From Paenibacillus sp. HWE-109 (lineage in GTDB: Bacteria > Bacillota > Bacilli > Paenibacillales > NBRC-103111): DNA of 64,000 bases. A program made the translations under genes and the position numbers. Below are positions 1-7,775 of this stretch, piece by piece. Every line of letters begins with the position of its first letter. Positions within the stretch are counted from its first letter, which is position 1. Under the pieces are notes generated by a model. That model saw nothing but the letters and a program-made list of their open reading frames with translations. It was not told the origin of the DNA and made no database searches. Location of the stretch: positions 930,001 to 994,000 of the forward strand of contig NZ_CP091881.1 in the NCBI RefSeq assembly GCF_022163125.1. The letters are read 5' to 3'.

Positions 1-21
1 ACAAAAAACGGAGGATAAACG

Positions 22-1872
22 ATGAGAATAGCCTTTTCTAAAAGGATCATTATAACGTTAAGTGCGGTAGTGCTGATAACTTGTATATTCTCAACCGGCA
101 GAGCTAACGTAAACCTTGTGTATGCTGAGGAAGCAGGTCAAATGTCTCAGATTAAGCTAGGCACATTAGGCACTTCTTTTAAGGTGAAGGACAACATTAC
201 GGTACCTATCATGGCACTCGATACGAAAGAGCTTATGGGTCTGCAATTTTCCATTAAATATGATCCGGGAATCTTTGACTTTATGGAAGGGGATACGGTA
301 CTTTCCAGCGGCTTTTACAGTGTCGATGCGAACAGTAATATACTGATTGATGAACAAAACGGCATTCTTAAATATGCGCTAATCAAGAATCAAATTCCTG
401 GCAAGGATACCATACCCCAAATCAAGATAGCAGATTTACATTTCAAAGCTCTGAAGGCTGCTGATTCCACGTCGATCAAGATAGATGAAATTACTGCTAC
501 TACAGGCTATGCACAAATTCCAACAAATTCACAGGATACCAAGCAGACCAAGATAAATGACGACAACGGTAATGGCCCCGTAGACACGGAAAAACCAGTT
601 GTTCTCATACAATCCAGCAATGCGACGAATAGCCCGACTTATGTATTAAAAGGTACCGTAACGGATAATGATCCGAAGGTATCGCTAACCATTAATGGTG
701 CACCGGTAACATTAAACAATAGCACCTTCGAGAAAAGCTTCACCCTTACGGAAGGGGCTAATTCTTTTACCTTGATTGCTGCAGATAGTGCCGGTAATAA
801 ACAAGAGAATACGTTTGTGGTCACTTATACAAAGTCGGGAAGCGGCGGCGGTGGAGGCAGCACGGGAACTGGTACGGGCAGTGGCAATGGTACCGTGAAT
901 TCACAAGATCCCGAATTTGTATCCGTACAAATTGTTGCTGCAACAGGCGGAACCATTCAACTGGGAACAAAGGTTAAGGTCGTTATTCCAGCCCATGCGT
1001 TAAAAGAGGATGCCAAGATCACGATCCGACGCCTTGCTGATCTTGATAAGACCAGTGAGGGCGAGCGAGTCTTACAAATTGGAAGCCATATTTACGAAAT
1101 CACGACAACCGGCGATAAAAATTTGAATAAACCAATGACCCTGTCATTAACGCCAGATCCGAATAAAATCAAAAACGGGAAAGAACCGGCGATTTATTAC
1201 TATCAGGAAGACAGAAAGCAATGGATCTATCTTGGCGAACAAGATCATCATGCAATAGGAGAAATGTCTACCGAAATCGTTCATTTTGCGAAATTTGCCG
1301 TATTTACCGATGAGACTATCGTGAAATTGAACGATGTAAACAACCACTGGGCGGCTGTATTCATTGATCGTTTGGTAGGAATGAAAGTGATAAATGGCTA
1401 TGAAGATCAAACCTTCAGACCGGAAAACAATGTGACGAGGGCTGAATTTACAAGCATGATAGTATCAGCGCTAGGCTTGGCCGTTGGAAAAGACGCATCC
1501 CCTTCTTTTGCGGATACAGACCAAATTCCAAGCTGGGCCAAGGGATATGTGAAAGCGGCTGTTGATGCTGGAATCATCGAGGGACGTGCCGGAGCAGACG
1601 GCGGTACTTATTTTGATGCCGATGCTCTTATCACACGCGCAGAAATGGCGGTAATGATTACAAGAGTGCTGCATACAACACCATCGGGTTCAGCCTTAAG
1701 CTTTACGGACGCGAACGATATTCCAGATTGGGCAAAATCGAGCATCGCGCATTTGGTGAAGGAAGAAATCATTAACGGCTTTGAGGACAACACCTTCCGT
1801 TCAAATGCCAATGCTACACGGTCCCAGGCAGCATCGATGATCTATAAGCTGTTGGTTGAATTAGGAATTTAA
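22..1872 (+). CDS. SLH-anchored cohesin-domain scaffold protein
   Basis: Probable cell-surface scaffold. The 616-residue protein begins with a signal peptide (about 1-35). A cohesin-like beta-sandwich follows at about 45-160 (ITVPIMALDTKELMGLQFSI, then a FDF segment). An Ig-like repeat lies at 190-270, a Gly/Ser linker at 272-292 and a ZU5-like sandwich at about 300-430. Three SLH repeats (about 435-612; NHWA, ADTDQIPSWAK, FTDANDIPDWAK) should bind cell-wall polymer. GGAGG precedes the ATG by 10 bases. Cohesins bind dockerins, and two proteins encoded downstream carry dockerin-like repeats, so this is the likely wall anchor of a complex. The promoter lies outside the window, and more genes of the operon may be upstream. 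Confidence 0.85.
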   Translation: MRIAFSKRIIITLSAVVLITCIFSTGRANVNLVYAEEAGQMSQIKLGTLGTSFKVKDNITVPIMALDTKELMGLQFSIKYDPGIFDFMEGDTVLSSGFYSVDANSNILIDEQNGILKYALIKNQIPGKDTIPQIKIADLHFKALKAADSTSIKIDEITATTGYAQIPTNSQDTKQTKINDDNGNGPVDTEKPVVLIQSSNATNSPTYVLKGTVTDNDPKVSLTINGAPVTLNNSTFEKSFTLTEGANSFTLIAADSAGNKQENTFVVTYTKSGSGGGGGSTGTGTGSGNGTVNSQDPEFVSVQIVAATGGTIQLGTKVKVVIPAHALKEDAKITIRRLADLDKTSEGERVLQIGSHIYEITTTGDKNLNKPMTLSLTPDPNKIKNGKEPAIYYYQEDRKQWIYLGEQDHHAIGEMSTEIVHFAKFAVFTDETIVKLNDVNNHWAAVFIDRLVGMKVINGYEDQTFRPENNVTRAEFTSMIVSALGLAVGKDASPSFADTDQIPSWAKGYVKAAVDAGIIEGRAGADGGTYFDADALITRAEMAVMITRVLHTTPSGSALSFTDANDIPDWAKSSIAHLVKEEIINGFEDNTFRSNANATRSQAASMIYKLLVELGI

Positions 1873-1881
1873 TTCAAACTA

Positions 1882-1927
1882 AGATTCTGTATCCCTCTTC
1901 AAGTGTGAAGAGGGATGAGAATCTTTA
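1882..1927 (+). terminator. Imperfect hairpin between scaffold and first oxidase gene
   Basis: Outer arms AGATTCT/AGAATCT and inner arms TCCCTCTT/AAGAGGGA form a stem with small internal loops, followed by only three T. It could be a partial terminator or an mRNA-stability element that sets scaffold against oxidase levels. No transcript data. Confidence 0.45.
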
Positions 1928-1943
1928 ATGAGGAGCATAGCGG

Positions 1944-2882
1944 ATGAGTAAAAATTCGACCCGGGTCGTGATCACCCTCCTTTTGTTTGTTGCATTCAGT
2001 ACGGTCTTAATGTTCAGCTCGTTTCAACCGATGATGCTGGCGGAGGAAGCTCACACGAAAAAAATATCCTTATATGCTACTGATGGGTATGTCCCTCTGC
2101 CTGATGGAAGTCAAATGTACATTTGGGGGTATTCTTTAGAAAATAAGAAAGGCAGTGCCGTTTATCCGGCGCCAACGATCGAAGTAGAGGAGGGAGATCA
2201 TGTTGAAATTAACCTCACGAACCTTGGACCTTCGAAGGCGGGGATTCTTCCTGTAGCGCACACCATCCACTCCCATGGATTGGACACGGACCAAATGAAC
2301 GACGGGGTTCCGCATACCTCCGCACCGGTTTTAGTGGGGCAAAGCTTTACTTACCACTTTAAAGCAAATCATGCGGGCACTTATTTTTATCATTGTCACG
2401 TAGATACGGTTGAGCATTTGCAGATGGGGATGACAGGAGCTCTTATTGTTAAAGCAAGTCATGGGGCCAAGCAAGTGTGGACGGGAGGACCGTCCTACAA
2501 TAAAGAAGTCGTGTATCATTTGAACGAGATTGATCAGTCTTGGCATGATGCGGTTGAACAAAGAAAGTTGTATGACCGGACTGTGTTTAAACCGAATTTT
2601 TGGACGATGAATGGTGAATTCCAGTCCAGTCATGCGGGCTCTTCGATTCGCGCGCTTGCCGGAGAGACTTATTTGATCCGACTGATTAACTCAGGATATG
2701 AAAAACGTACCTTTCATATGAACGGGCGTACTTTTCAAGTTGTAGCATCAGATGGCAGACCTTTAAAGCAAGCCGTGGATAAGCAATCTATCACTTTGGC
2801 ATCAGCAGAACGCTACGATATTCTGGTCAAGTTTGATCAGGCAGGCATCTATCCGGCCCAGTTCGATGGACAGACGAAATAA
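1944..2882 (+). CDS. Two-domain multicopper oxidase-like protein A: copper ligands kept in domain 1, lost in domain 2
   Basis: Exported cupredoxin protein of 312 residues with an N-terminal signal segment (about 1-33). Domain 1 has the full type-1 plus trinuclear motif set: HTIHSHG (His106, His109, His111) and HCHVDTVEHLQMGM (His150, Cys151, His152, His158, Met163). This is the layout of two-domain oxidases with the blue copper in domain 1. The domain 2 motif has decayed: where protein B has EHPMHLHGHHF this one reads KRTFHMNGRTF, and the chain stops at the place of the HSH motif. Alone it lacks most domain 2 ligands of a trinuclear centre. Protein B, 33 bases downstream, is a paralogue with exactly the opposite loss. 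The substrate cannot be read from sequence. Confidence 0.85.
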   Translation: MSKNSTRVVITLLLFVAFSTVLMFSSFQPMMLAEEAHTKKISLYATDGYVPLPDGSQMYIWGYSLENKKGSAVYPAPTIEVEEGDHVEINLTNLGPSKAGILPVAHTIHSHGLDTDQMNDGVPHTSAPVLVGQSFTYHFKANHAGTYFYHCHVDTVEHLQMGMTGALIVKASHGAKQVWTGGPSYNKEVVYHLNEIDQSWHDAVEQRKLYDRTVFKPNFWTMNGEFQSSHAGSSIRALAGETYLIRLINSGYEKRTFHMNGRTFQVVASDGRPLKQAVDKQSITLASAERYDILVKFDQAGIYPAQFDGQTK

Positions 2883-2915
2883 ATGTGACAGGAATTTTTG
2901 ATGGAGGTGACTGCG

Positions 2916-4814
2916 ATGATTCGTATTGCATCGATAAGATTGGGGTTTATATTCATCGCTTTATTTACACTATTCGTTGTAACAACCACGGTAGCTCATG
3001 CTGGAACGGTTAAGAAGATCCAACTGTACGCTACGGACGGCAATAAGACATTAGCGGATGGGAATCAGGTTTATATATGGGGTTACAGTCTCCAAAACAA
3101 GCCAGGTACAGCCGTTTTCCCAGGACCCAAGATTGAAGTGGAGGAAGGGGATAGCGTCGAGGTCACTGTAACGAATATTGGCCCACAAAAAGGCGGGGCT
3201 GATTTCCAAGTTCATACGCTGTATGTAGTTGGCGTGGATGATCAAGCCAAGGCTAGTCCAGCGCTGTCTGTTGGCCAAAGTGATACCCGGCTGATTCATG
3301 CTGATCAAGCAGGTTCCCATTTCTACTATTCTTATGATCCCGATAAATATGGGTTGCAAATGGGATTGAATGGACCTTTTATTGTGAAAGCAAAGGGCTC
3401 GGTCAACCAAGCGTGGACACATGGACCGCGTTATGATAAAGAGTATGTATTTCACATGAATGAACTTGATCCAGATTGGCACAAGGCCGTAGAGGGCGGC
3501 AAGGTGTATGATCGTCAAAAGTTTCATCCTCGCTTTTGGACGATTAATGGAAAGTCATTTCCTGATGTGGAGAACGATCCAGCTTCCATGGTTCATGGCC
3601 GAGTAGGGGAGAAAATTTTGGTTCGCTTGATTAACCCAGGATTCGATGAACATCCGATGCACCTTCATGGACATCATTTTCAGGTCATTGCAGAGAATGG
3701 CGTGCCGTTACCTGTGCCCATCGATAAGGACACCGTGGCTGTGGATCCAGGGGAAACCAAGGACATCCTCATTGTGTTTGACCAAAGCGGCCACTTTCCA
3801 TTTCATAGTCACAAGATTCTGGATAATACGAATGATGGGGTTTATCCAGGCGGTTTACATACGATGACGCATATTGAAGAGGCAGGAAATGCGAACAGTG
3901 GCATGATTGCCTTCCAAGTTGGTAGTATGCATGCGATGGTGAATGGTGATCACGTCATGCTGGATACAGCTCCATTTCAGTTGAAAGGGGAGACTTATCT
4001 ACCTTTCGAGTTGATCGCCGATCAATTCGGCGGCACCTTACAGGCGCTCGCGGAGGATCGCAGCATTACCTATAAGACGGAAAATACCGAGATGGCGTTA
4101 TGGCTCATTCAAAAACAAGCCATTATGAATGGACAGCAAATCGAGCTGCCTGCTCCACTCTTGCAGGTCGAAGGAAAAGCGATGGTTCCGCTAAGTGCCA
4201 TTTCAACCCTTTTATGCCCAAAGGTGAGTACAGACAGTTCCATGGGAACGATCACGATTGAGTATCAAACTGGACAGGAATGTCAGAGCCCTGAGCATGA
4301 TGGGACTTCGCCTGTTGTAACGGCTGATCCGGTTGGAGCAACGTATCCAACTGCCCAAACCGTGACCTTAACGATTACGGATAACGACCCGGATGCCAAA
4401 ATCTACTATACCGTGGATGGCTCCGCACCTTCGAAAGCATCTGCTTTATACACAACGCCGATTGGGATTGATAAGGATACGACTTTGAAATTTATTGGCA
4501 TCGATACTTCAGGTAATACAAGCGATGTTAAAACTGAAAGCTATACGATAAAGCCTGTGCCTGAGGTTGTGGTCGATGTCTTAAACGACAGGTTCTCTTC
4601 GGCGCAAATCACAGTGAAGAAGGGCACGAAAGTTACATGGGTGCTGAAGAGTTCGATGATGCATACCGTTACCGCTTACGACATGTCATTTAACGGTACC
4701 ATAGATCCGAATGGTGAAACGAGATTCAGTTATACTTTTACAGATGTCGGAACTTTTGGTTACTTTTGCATGCTGCATCCGTTTATGACGGGTTCTGTGG
4801 TCGTCGAACAATAA
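2916..4814 (+). CDS. Multicopper oxidase-like protein B: domain 2 ligands kept, domain 1 lost; C-terminal blue-copper domain
   Basis: I chose the ATG at 2916 (632 residues) because GGAGGTG lies 6-12 bases before it and the signal peptide (1-29) starts there; a TTG at 2898 is in frame. Domain 1 (about 31-160) aligns with protein A, but HTIHSHG has become HTLYVVG and HCHVDTVEH has become YSYDPDKYG. Domain 2 keeps HPMHLHGHH (His246, His249, His251) and FPFHSHK (His297, His299). Then come a copper-amine-oxidase-N-like domain (336-455), a chitobiase-C/FN3-like repeat (466-545) and a plastocyanin-like domain (552-632) with His583, Cys618, His621 and Met624 as type-1 ligands. It probably works with protein A as a heteromeric oxidase. 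The extra blue-copper domain may pass electrons. Confidence 0.85.
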   Translation: MIRIASIRLGFIFIALFTLFVVTTTVAHAGTVKKIQLYATDGNKTLADGNQVYIWGYSLQNKPGTAVFPGPKIEVEEGDSVEVTVTNIGPQKGGADFQVHTLYVVGVDDQAKASPALSVGQSDTRLIHADQAGSHFYYSYDPDKYGLQMGLNGPFIVKAKGSVNQAWTHGPRYDKEYVFHMNELDPDWHKAVEGGKVYDRQKFHPRFWTINGKSFPDVENDPASMVHGRVGEKILVRLINPGFDEHPMHLHGHHFQVIAENGVPLPVPIDKDTVAVDPGETKDILIVFDQSGHFPFHSHKILDNTNDGVYPGGLHTMTHIEEAGNANSGMIAFQVGSMHAMVNGDHVMLDTAPFQLKGETYLPFELIADQFGGTLQALAEDRSITYKTENTEMALWLIQKQAIMNGQQIELPAPLLQVEGKAMVPLSAISTLLCPKVSTDSSMGTITIEYQTGQECQSPEHDGTSPVVTADPVGATYPTAQTVTLTITDNDPDAKIYYTVDGSAPSKASALYTTPIGIDKDTTLKFIGIDTSGNTSDVKTESYTIKPVPEVVVDVLNDRFSSAQITVKKGTKVTWVLKSSMMHTVTAYDMSFNGTIDPNGETRFSYTFTDVGTFGYFCMLHPFMTGSVVVEQ

Positions 4815-4835
4815 CAGGGAAGGAGGGGACGATGA

Positions 4836-5873
4836 GTGAATAAGTGGAAAAGTGTATGTTTTCTGCTAGTATGTTCCGTCTTGGTCGGGCTAACCAATGA
4901 GGCTTACGCCAGCGGAAAAACGGTTTCGTTTGCTGATGTTAATTTGGAAGCCGCCGTGAGGGACAAATTGAATAAGTCTGCAGGGGATATCACAGATGAT
5001 GATATGGAAGGATTGACGGACCTCGATGCGTCGAACAGAGGGATTAAGGATATAAGCGGAATTGAATATGCCATTCATCTGAAGACACTAATCCTGAATA
5101 ACAATCAAATCGCAAGTATGGATGCATTCAGCAAGCTGGTTGACTTAAAGTCACTTTGGTTGATGAACAATCACATTACCTGGTTGAGCGACGTCAGCGC
5201 TTTAAGCCATCTTGAACATCTGTATTTGGCTAATAATCAAATTGACAGCTTGGCTGGATTAGAACCTTTGCTCCAATTAAAAGAGCTGAATGTAGCCGGA
5301 AACCAAATTCATGAGCTTTCGCCATTAACTGCGCTGAACAAGCTGGAATCACTCAATGTGGAAGATAACAAAATTACGGACATTTCAGGGATGGAGTCGT
5401 TAGGAAAACTGCAATGGCTTTCATTAGCGTACAATCCGGTAACCCATCTTTCACCCATTGGTGAATTAGCTCAACTGCAATATATCAATCAACGAGGCTT
5501 TGCCGTCTCATCGGATTCAAATGAGTTGCTCAAGCAATTGAAGAACCAGGGTGTAATTGTGGAGCGTGCGTTAGTGATCCCTGCCGGCGCCTATCTGTAT
5601 GATGTGAATCAAGATGCTGTCTCCGATATGAATGATGTTAACGATATGATTAATTATTATCTGGATATTAACGATATGAGAAATCGCCATGCGGAATTGA
5701 AAGTCACGGGTAATGAGATCGATGCTGCGCAAATTGACGGAACCGCGTACATCTATGATATCAACCGAGATGGCGTGTTCGATAAGCAGGATATCCAAGA
5801 TTTGATTCATTTTTATTTGAATTTGAATGATGCGAAAAGCAAGCATGTTGAATTTAAACTAATCGTTAAATGA
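4836..5873 (+). CDS. Secreted leucine-rich-repeat protein with C-terminal dockerin-like repeats
   Basis: GTG start with AGGAGG 9 bases upstream. An ATG four bases before it opens only a three-codon frame (M-S-E-stop). The 345-residue protein has a signal peptide (1-25) and about eight 22-residue LRRs (about 55-235, with repeated LxxLxLxxNxI). Two dockerin-like calcium loops follow: YDVNQDAVSDMNDVNDMI and YDINRDGVFDKQDIQDLI, each followed by a YYLDIND or FYLNLND helix end. LRRs usually bind a protein or glycan. The dockerin could dock onto the cohesins encoded at 22-1872 or 5903-7003. It overlaps the next frame at the stop. The ligand is unknown. Confidence 0.82.
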   Translation: MNKWKSVCFLLVCSVLVGLTNEAYASGKTVSFADVNLEAAVRDKLNKSAGDITDDDMEGLTDLDASNRGIKDISGIEYAIHLKTLILNNNQIASMDAFSKLVDLKSLWLMNNHITWLSDVSALSHLEHLYLANNQIDSLAGLEPLLQLKELNVAGNQIHELSPLTALNKLESLNVEDNKITDISGMESLGKLQWLSLAYNPVTHLSPIGELAQLQYINQRGFAVSSDSNELLKQLKNQGVIVERALVIPAGAYLYDVNQDAVSDMNDVNDMINYYLDINDMRNRHAELKVTGNEIDAAQIDGTAYIYDINRDGVFDKQDIQDLIHFYLNLNDAKSKHVEFKLIVK

Positions 5874-5902
5874 AACGATGGGAGAGGAAGGGAACATTCC
5901 AC

Positions 5903-7003
5903 ATGAACCAGTTAAGGAAAATCGTGTTAGTGTCGCTTATTTTTCTTCTCTCGTTTTCCAGTCTATCCTTAGCTGCCCCCCATACAATCTCCGATGCAAA
6001 TGGACATATCGTCGTGGAGGGGTTGCGGCAAGGGAATCAGGTGAAGCTGTCATTGTCCTATCAGAACCTTAGCGCGGATTTTACCGGATTTCAGGCAGAA
6101 ATTCAGCTTCCGGAGCAGCTGGATGAGAAGAGCGGGATATTTAACGCGGATAACACGGTCATCCAATCCAGCGCGGCAGACAATTATGATACCACGACAA
6201 ACTTGTATAAGCTGGTCGTCTTAAGTCCGGAGCTCTCCTCGCAGCCCCAAGGAAGAAGCGGGAAAATCGGAGATATCACTTTTCATTATAAAGCAGGTCA
6301 AGAAAGAGATGAGCTCAGCTTTATGCTGAAGAGCATTCGCGTATACGGCGGATGGAATCCAATCATCTCCAAGCAAAATGAGGAGTTTCAAATGTCCGGC
6401 TCTGTACCTTCCGAGGAGCTTCAACTCTTTATTGACAAGAACACTGAGCTCGCGGAGCCTGGTGAAGTATTCAGTCTGGTTATTAAGGCAGAGGCAGATG
6501 ACCTTTATGGGTTTGACATTTATTTGGATTACAATCCAGCGCTTGTACAGTTGGAAGGATCGCCGAATCTGCATGGAGATTTTGGGGTTCTGAACCATAC
6601 GGCTTCGCTATTCTATAGTGACCAAGATGGGAAAATGAGAATCATTGGTACTCGATTAGCTGTTGAACAAGGGGTAAACGGTAAAGTCGGCTTAGTTGAA
6701 CTGAAATTTAAAGCGAAAGACGGGCATGGCTTATCGCGCTTTGTCATCGGTCAGGGTAGCAAGTTTTCCGACTCAAACGGCGGCATCCAAAGCCCAGCAG
6801 CAGATTATGCGGGCAGTGTTGCTCTTGCCAACCCGGATATCAATGGGGATGGCCATCTGGCTGTTAATGATCTGATTCGGATCGCTCAAGCGAACGGTAA
6901 AGCTTCCGCCGACAGCGGATTTGATGAGCGCCTTGACATGAATCTGGATGGCAAAATCAATGTTTTGGATATTGCCTATGTGGCTTATAAATTATTGAAA
7001 TAG
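5903..7003 (+). CDS. Secreted adaptor with two cohesin-like domains and a dockerin
   Basis: I chose the ATG at 5903 (366 residues): GAGGAAGGG lies upstream and the signal peptide starts here. An in-frame ATG at 5870 would add 11 charged residues. Cohesin-like sandwich 1 spans about 28-150 (ADFTGFQAEIQLPEQLDEKS). Sandwich 2 spans about 162-290 (LYGFDIYLDYNPALVQLEG). The dockerin spans about 305-366, with loops DINGDGHLAVNDLIRIAQ and DMNLDGKINVLDIAYVAY. In cellulosomes a cohesin-plus-dockerin protein is an adaptor scaffoldin, which is the inferred role here, between the SLH scaffold and dockerin-bearing partners. No cellulase is present nearby. Confidence 0.82.
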   Translation: MNQLRKIVLVSLIFLLSFSSLSLAAPHTISDANGHIVVEGLRQGNQVKLSLSYQNLSADFTGFQAEIQLPEQLDEKSGIFNADNTVIQSSAADNYDTTTNLYKLVVLSPELSSQPQGRSGKIGDITFHYKAGQERDELSFMLKSIRVYGGWNPIISKQNEEFQMSGSVPSEELQLFIDKNTELAEPGEVFSLVIKAEADDLYGFDIYLDYNPALVQLEGSPNLHGDFGVLNHTASLFYSDQDGKMRIIGTRLAVEQGVNGKVGLVELKFKAKDGHGLSRFVIGQGSKFSDSNGGIQSPAADYAGSVALANPDINGDGHLAVNDLIRIAQANGKASADSGFDERLDMNLDGKINVLDIAYVAYKLLK

Positions 7004-7021
7004 CGGGAGGCTTTTATTGAA

Positions 7022-7564
7022 ATGGCAAGAAAAACATTTTGGTTCATGACGGGCGCTATAGCGCTGCTGGTTGCAGTTGTCGGTATAGGGCAATGGAAAG
7101 GTATAGAAACGACATGGGCTGATTCACAAATAAACGGCCCTAATGAAATTACAGGAAGCAGCAGTGAAGCGATCGCTGAATTAAAGCGCGTTATTCATTC
7201 TGACGATCAAAACTTTGTGTACTTGTATAAATCAAATTGCGGGCACTGCACCAAGCTAGAGCCCGTCATTTCAGCTGCTGCCGAGAAAAAGGGCGTTAAG
7301 CTGTATCGTTTTAATTTGACGAATTATGGCGGCGCACTGGACTTGAAAAATGAAAAGGGATTGCCGCTTGTCCATTTCTATAAGGAGCTTCCTGCCGTAG
7401 CGTATTACAATAAAGGCTGGCTAATCGCATGGATTGAAGGCGATGAGAGCGACAAGAAATACGAGGAGTTCTATGAACATTTCCAGTTTGGAGATGACGA
7501 TGGACATGATAATGGGAAAGGACACAAACATGGGGATGGGCATGAACACGCGGATATGAAATGA
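7022..7564 (+). CDS. Membrane-anchored thioredoxin-like protein with His-rich tail
   Basis: The 180-residue protein has one N-terminal hydrophobic segment (about 7-24: signal or anchor) and a thioredoxin fold (about 45-150) with active site Cys73-Gly-His-Cys76 (YKSNCGHCTK) and the cis-Pro region GLPLVHFY. The tail (about 153-180) is rich in His, Asp and Gly (GHDNGKGHKHGDGHEH), like metal-binding tails of copper and nickel chaperones. GGAGG precedes the ATG by 11 bases. As the last gene of the oxidase operon it may keep copper-ligand cysteines reduced or deliver copper to the oxidases; this is inferred from context. Confidence 0.8.
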   Translation: MARKTFWFMTGAIALLVAVVGIGQWKGIETTWADSQINGPNEITGSSSEAIAELKRVIHSDDQNFVYLYKSNCGHCTKLEPVISAAAEKKGVKLYRFNLTNYGGALDLKNEKGLPLVHFYKELPAVAYYNKGWLIAWIEGDESDKKYEEFYEHFQFGDDDGHDNGKGHKHGDGHEHADMK

Positions 7565-7602
7565 GAATCAACCATTCAATCTCATTGTCGTGATTTTTGT
7601 GA

Positions 7603-7682
7603 CGAAACTTGGAATAAATTGCCGGATCCCTCTCCTTTTGATACAATATGTATCAAAAGGAGAGGGATCCCCGAAAGTTTCG
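7603..7682. repeat. Long perfect inverted repeat downstream of the oxidase operon
   Basis: Two 21-base arms (7624-7644 and 7650-7670) match perfectly around the 5-base loop AATAT. Outer 8-base arms CGAAACTT (7603-7610) and AAGTTTCG (7675-7682) extend the pairing across unpaired bulges. There is no T-run on the plus strand, so it is not a standard intrinsic terminator. Each arm carries GGATCC at its outer end. Possible roles: bidirectional transcription barrier, protein-binding cruciform, or mobile-element remnant. Confidence 0.8.
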
Positions 7683-7775
7683 AGTTCTATATTTTACGTT
7701 AATGGATTGGATCATAAGCTTGTGGTGCTGTGGGAATTGAAAAAATTACAAAAGGAGTGGGGAAATCCAAATCAG

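Noticed and set aside
2898..2915. TTG start for oxidase B
   Set aside because: The GGAGGTG ribosome site lies downstream of it and directly before the ATG at 2916, where the signal peptide begins.
3051..3527. A 158-residue minus-strand open frame
   Set aside because: Antisense to oxidase B, whose paralogy with oxidase A is certain.
1944..4814. Oxidases A and B as one gene broken by a frameshift or stop
   Set aside because: Each has its own signal peptide, ribosome site and both cupredoxin domains; they are paralogues, not halves of one frame.
7624..7670. The GGATCC-ended palindrome as an assembly or cloning artefact
   Set aside because: Not provable either way, but the outer arms and unequal flanks pair as well, which a simple adapter artefact would not explain.
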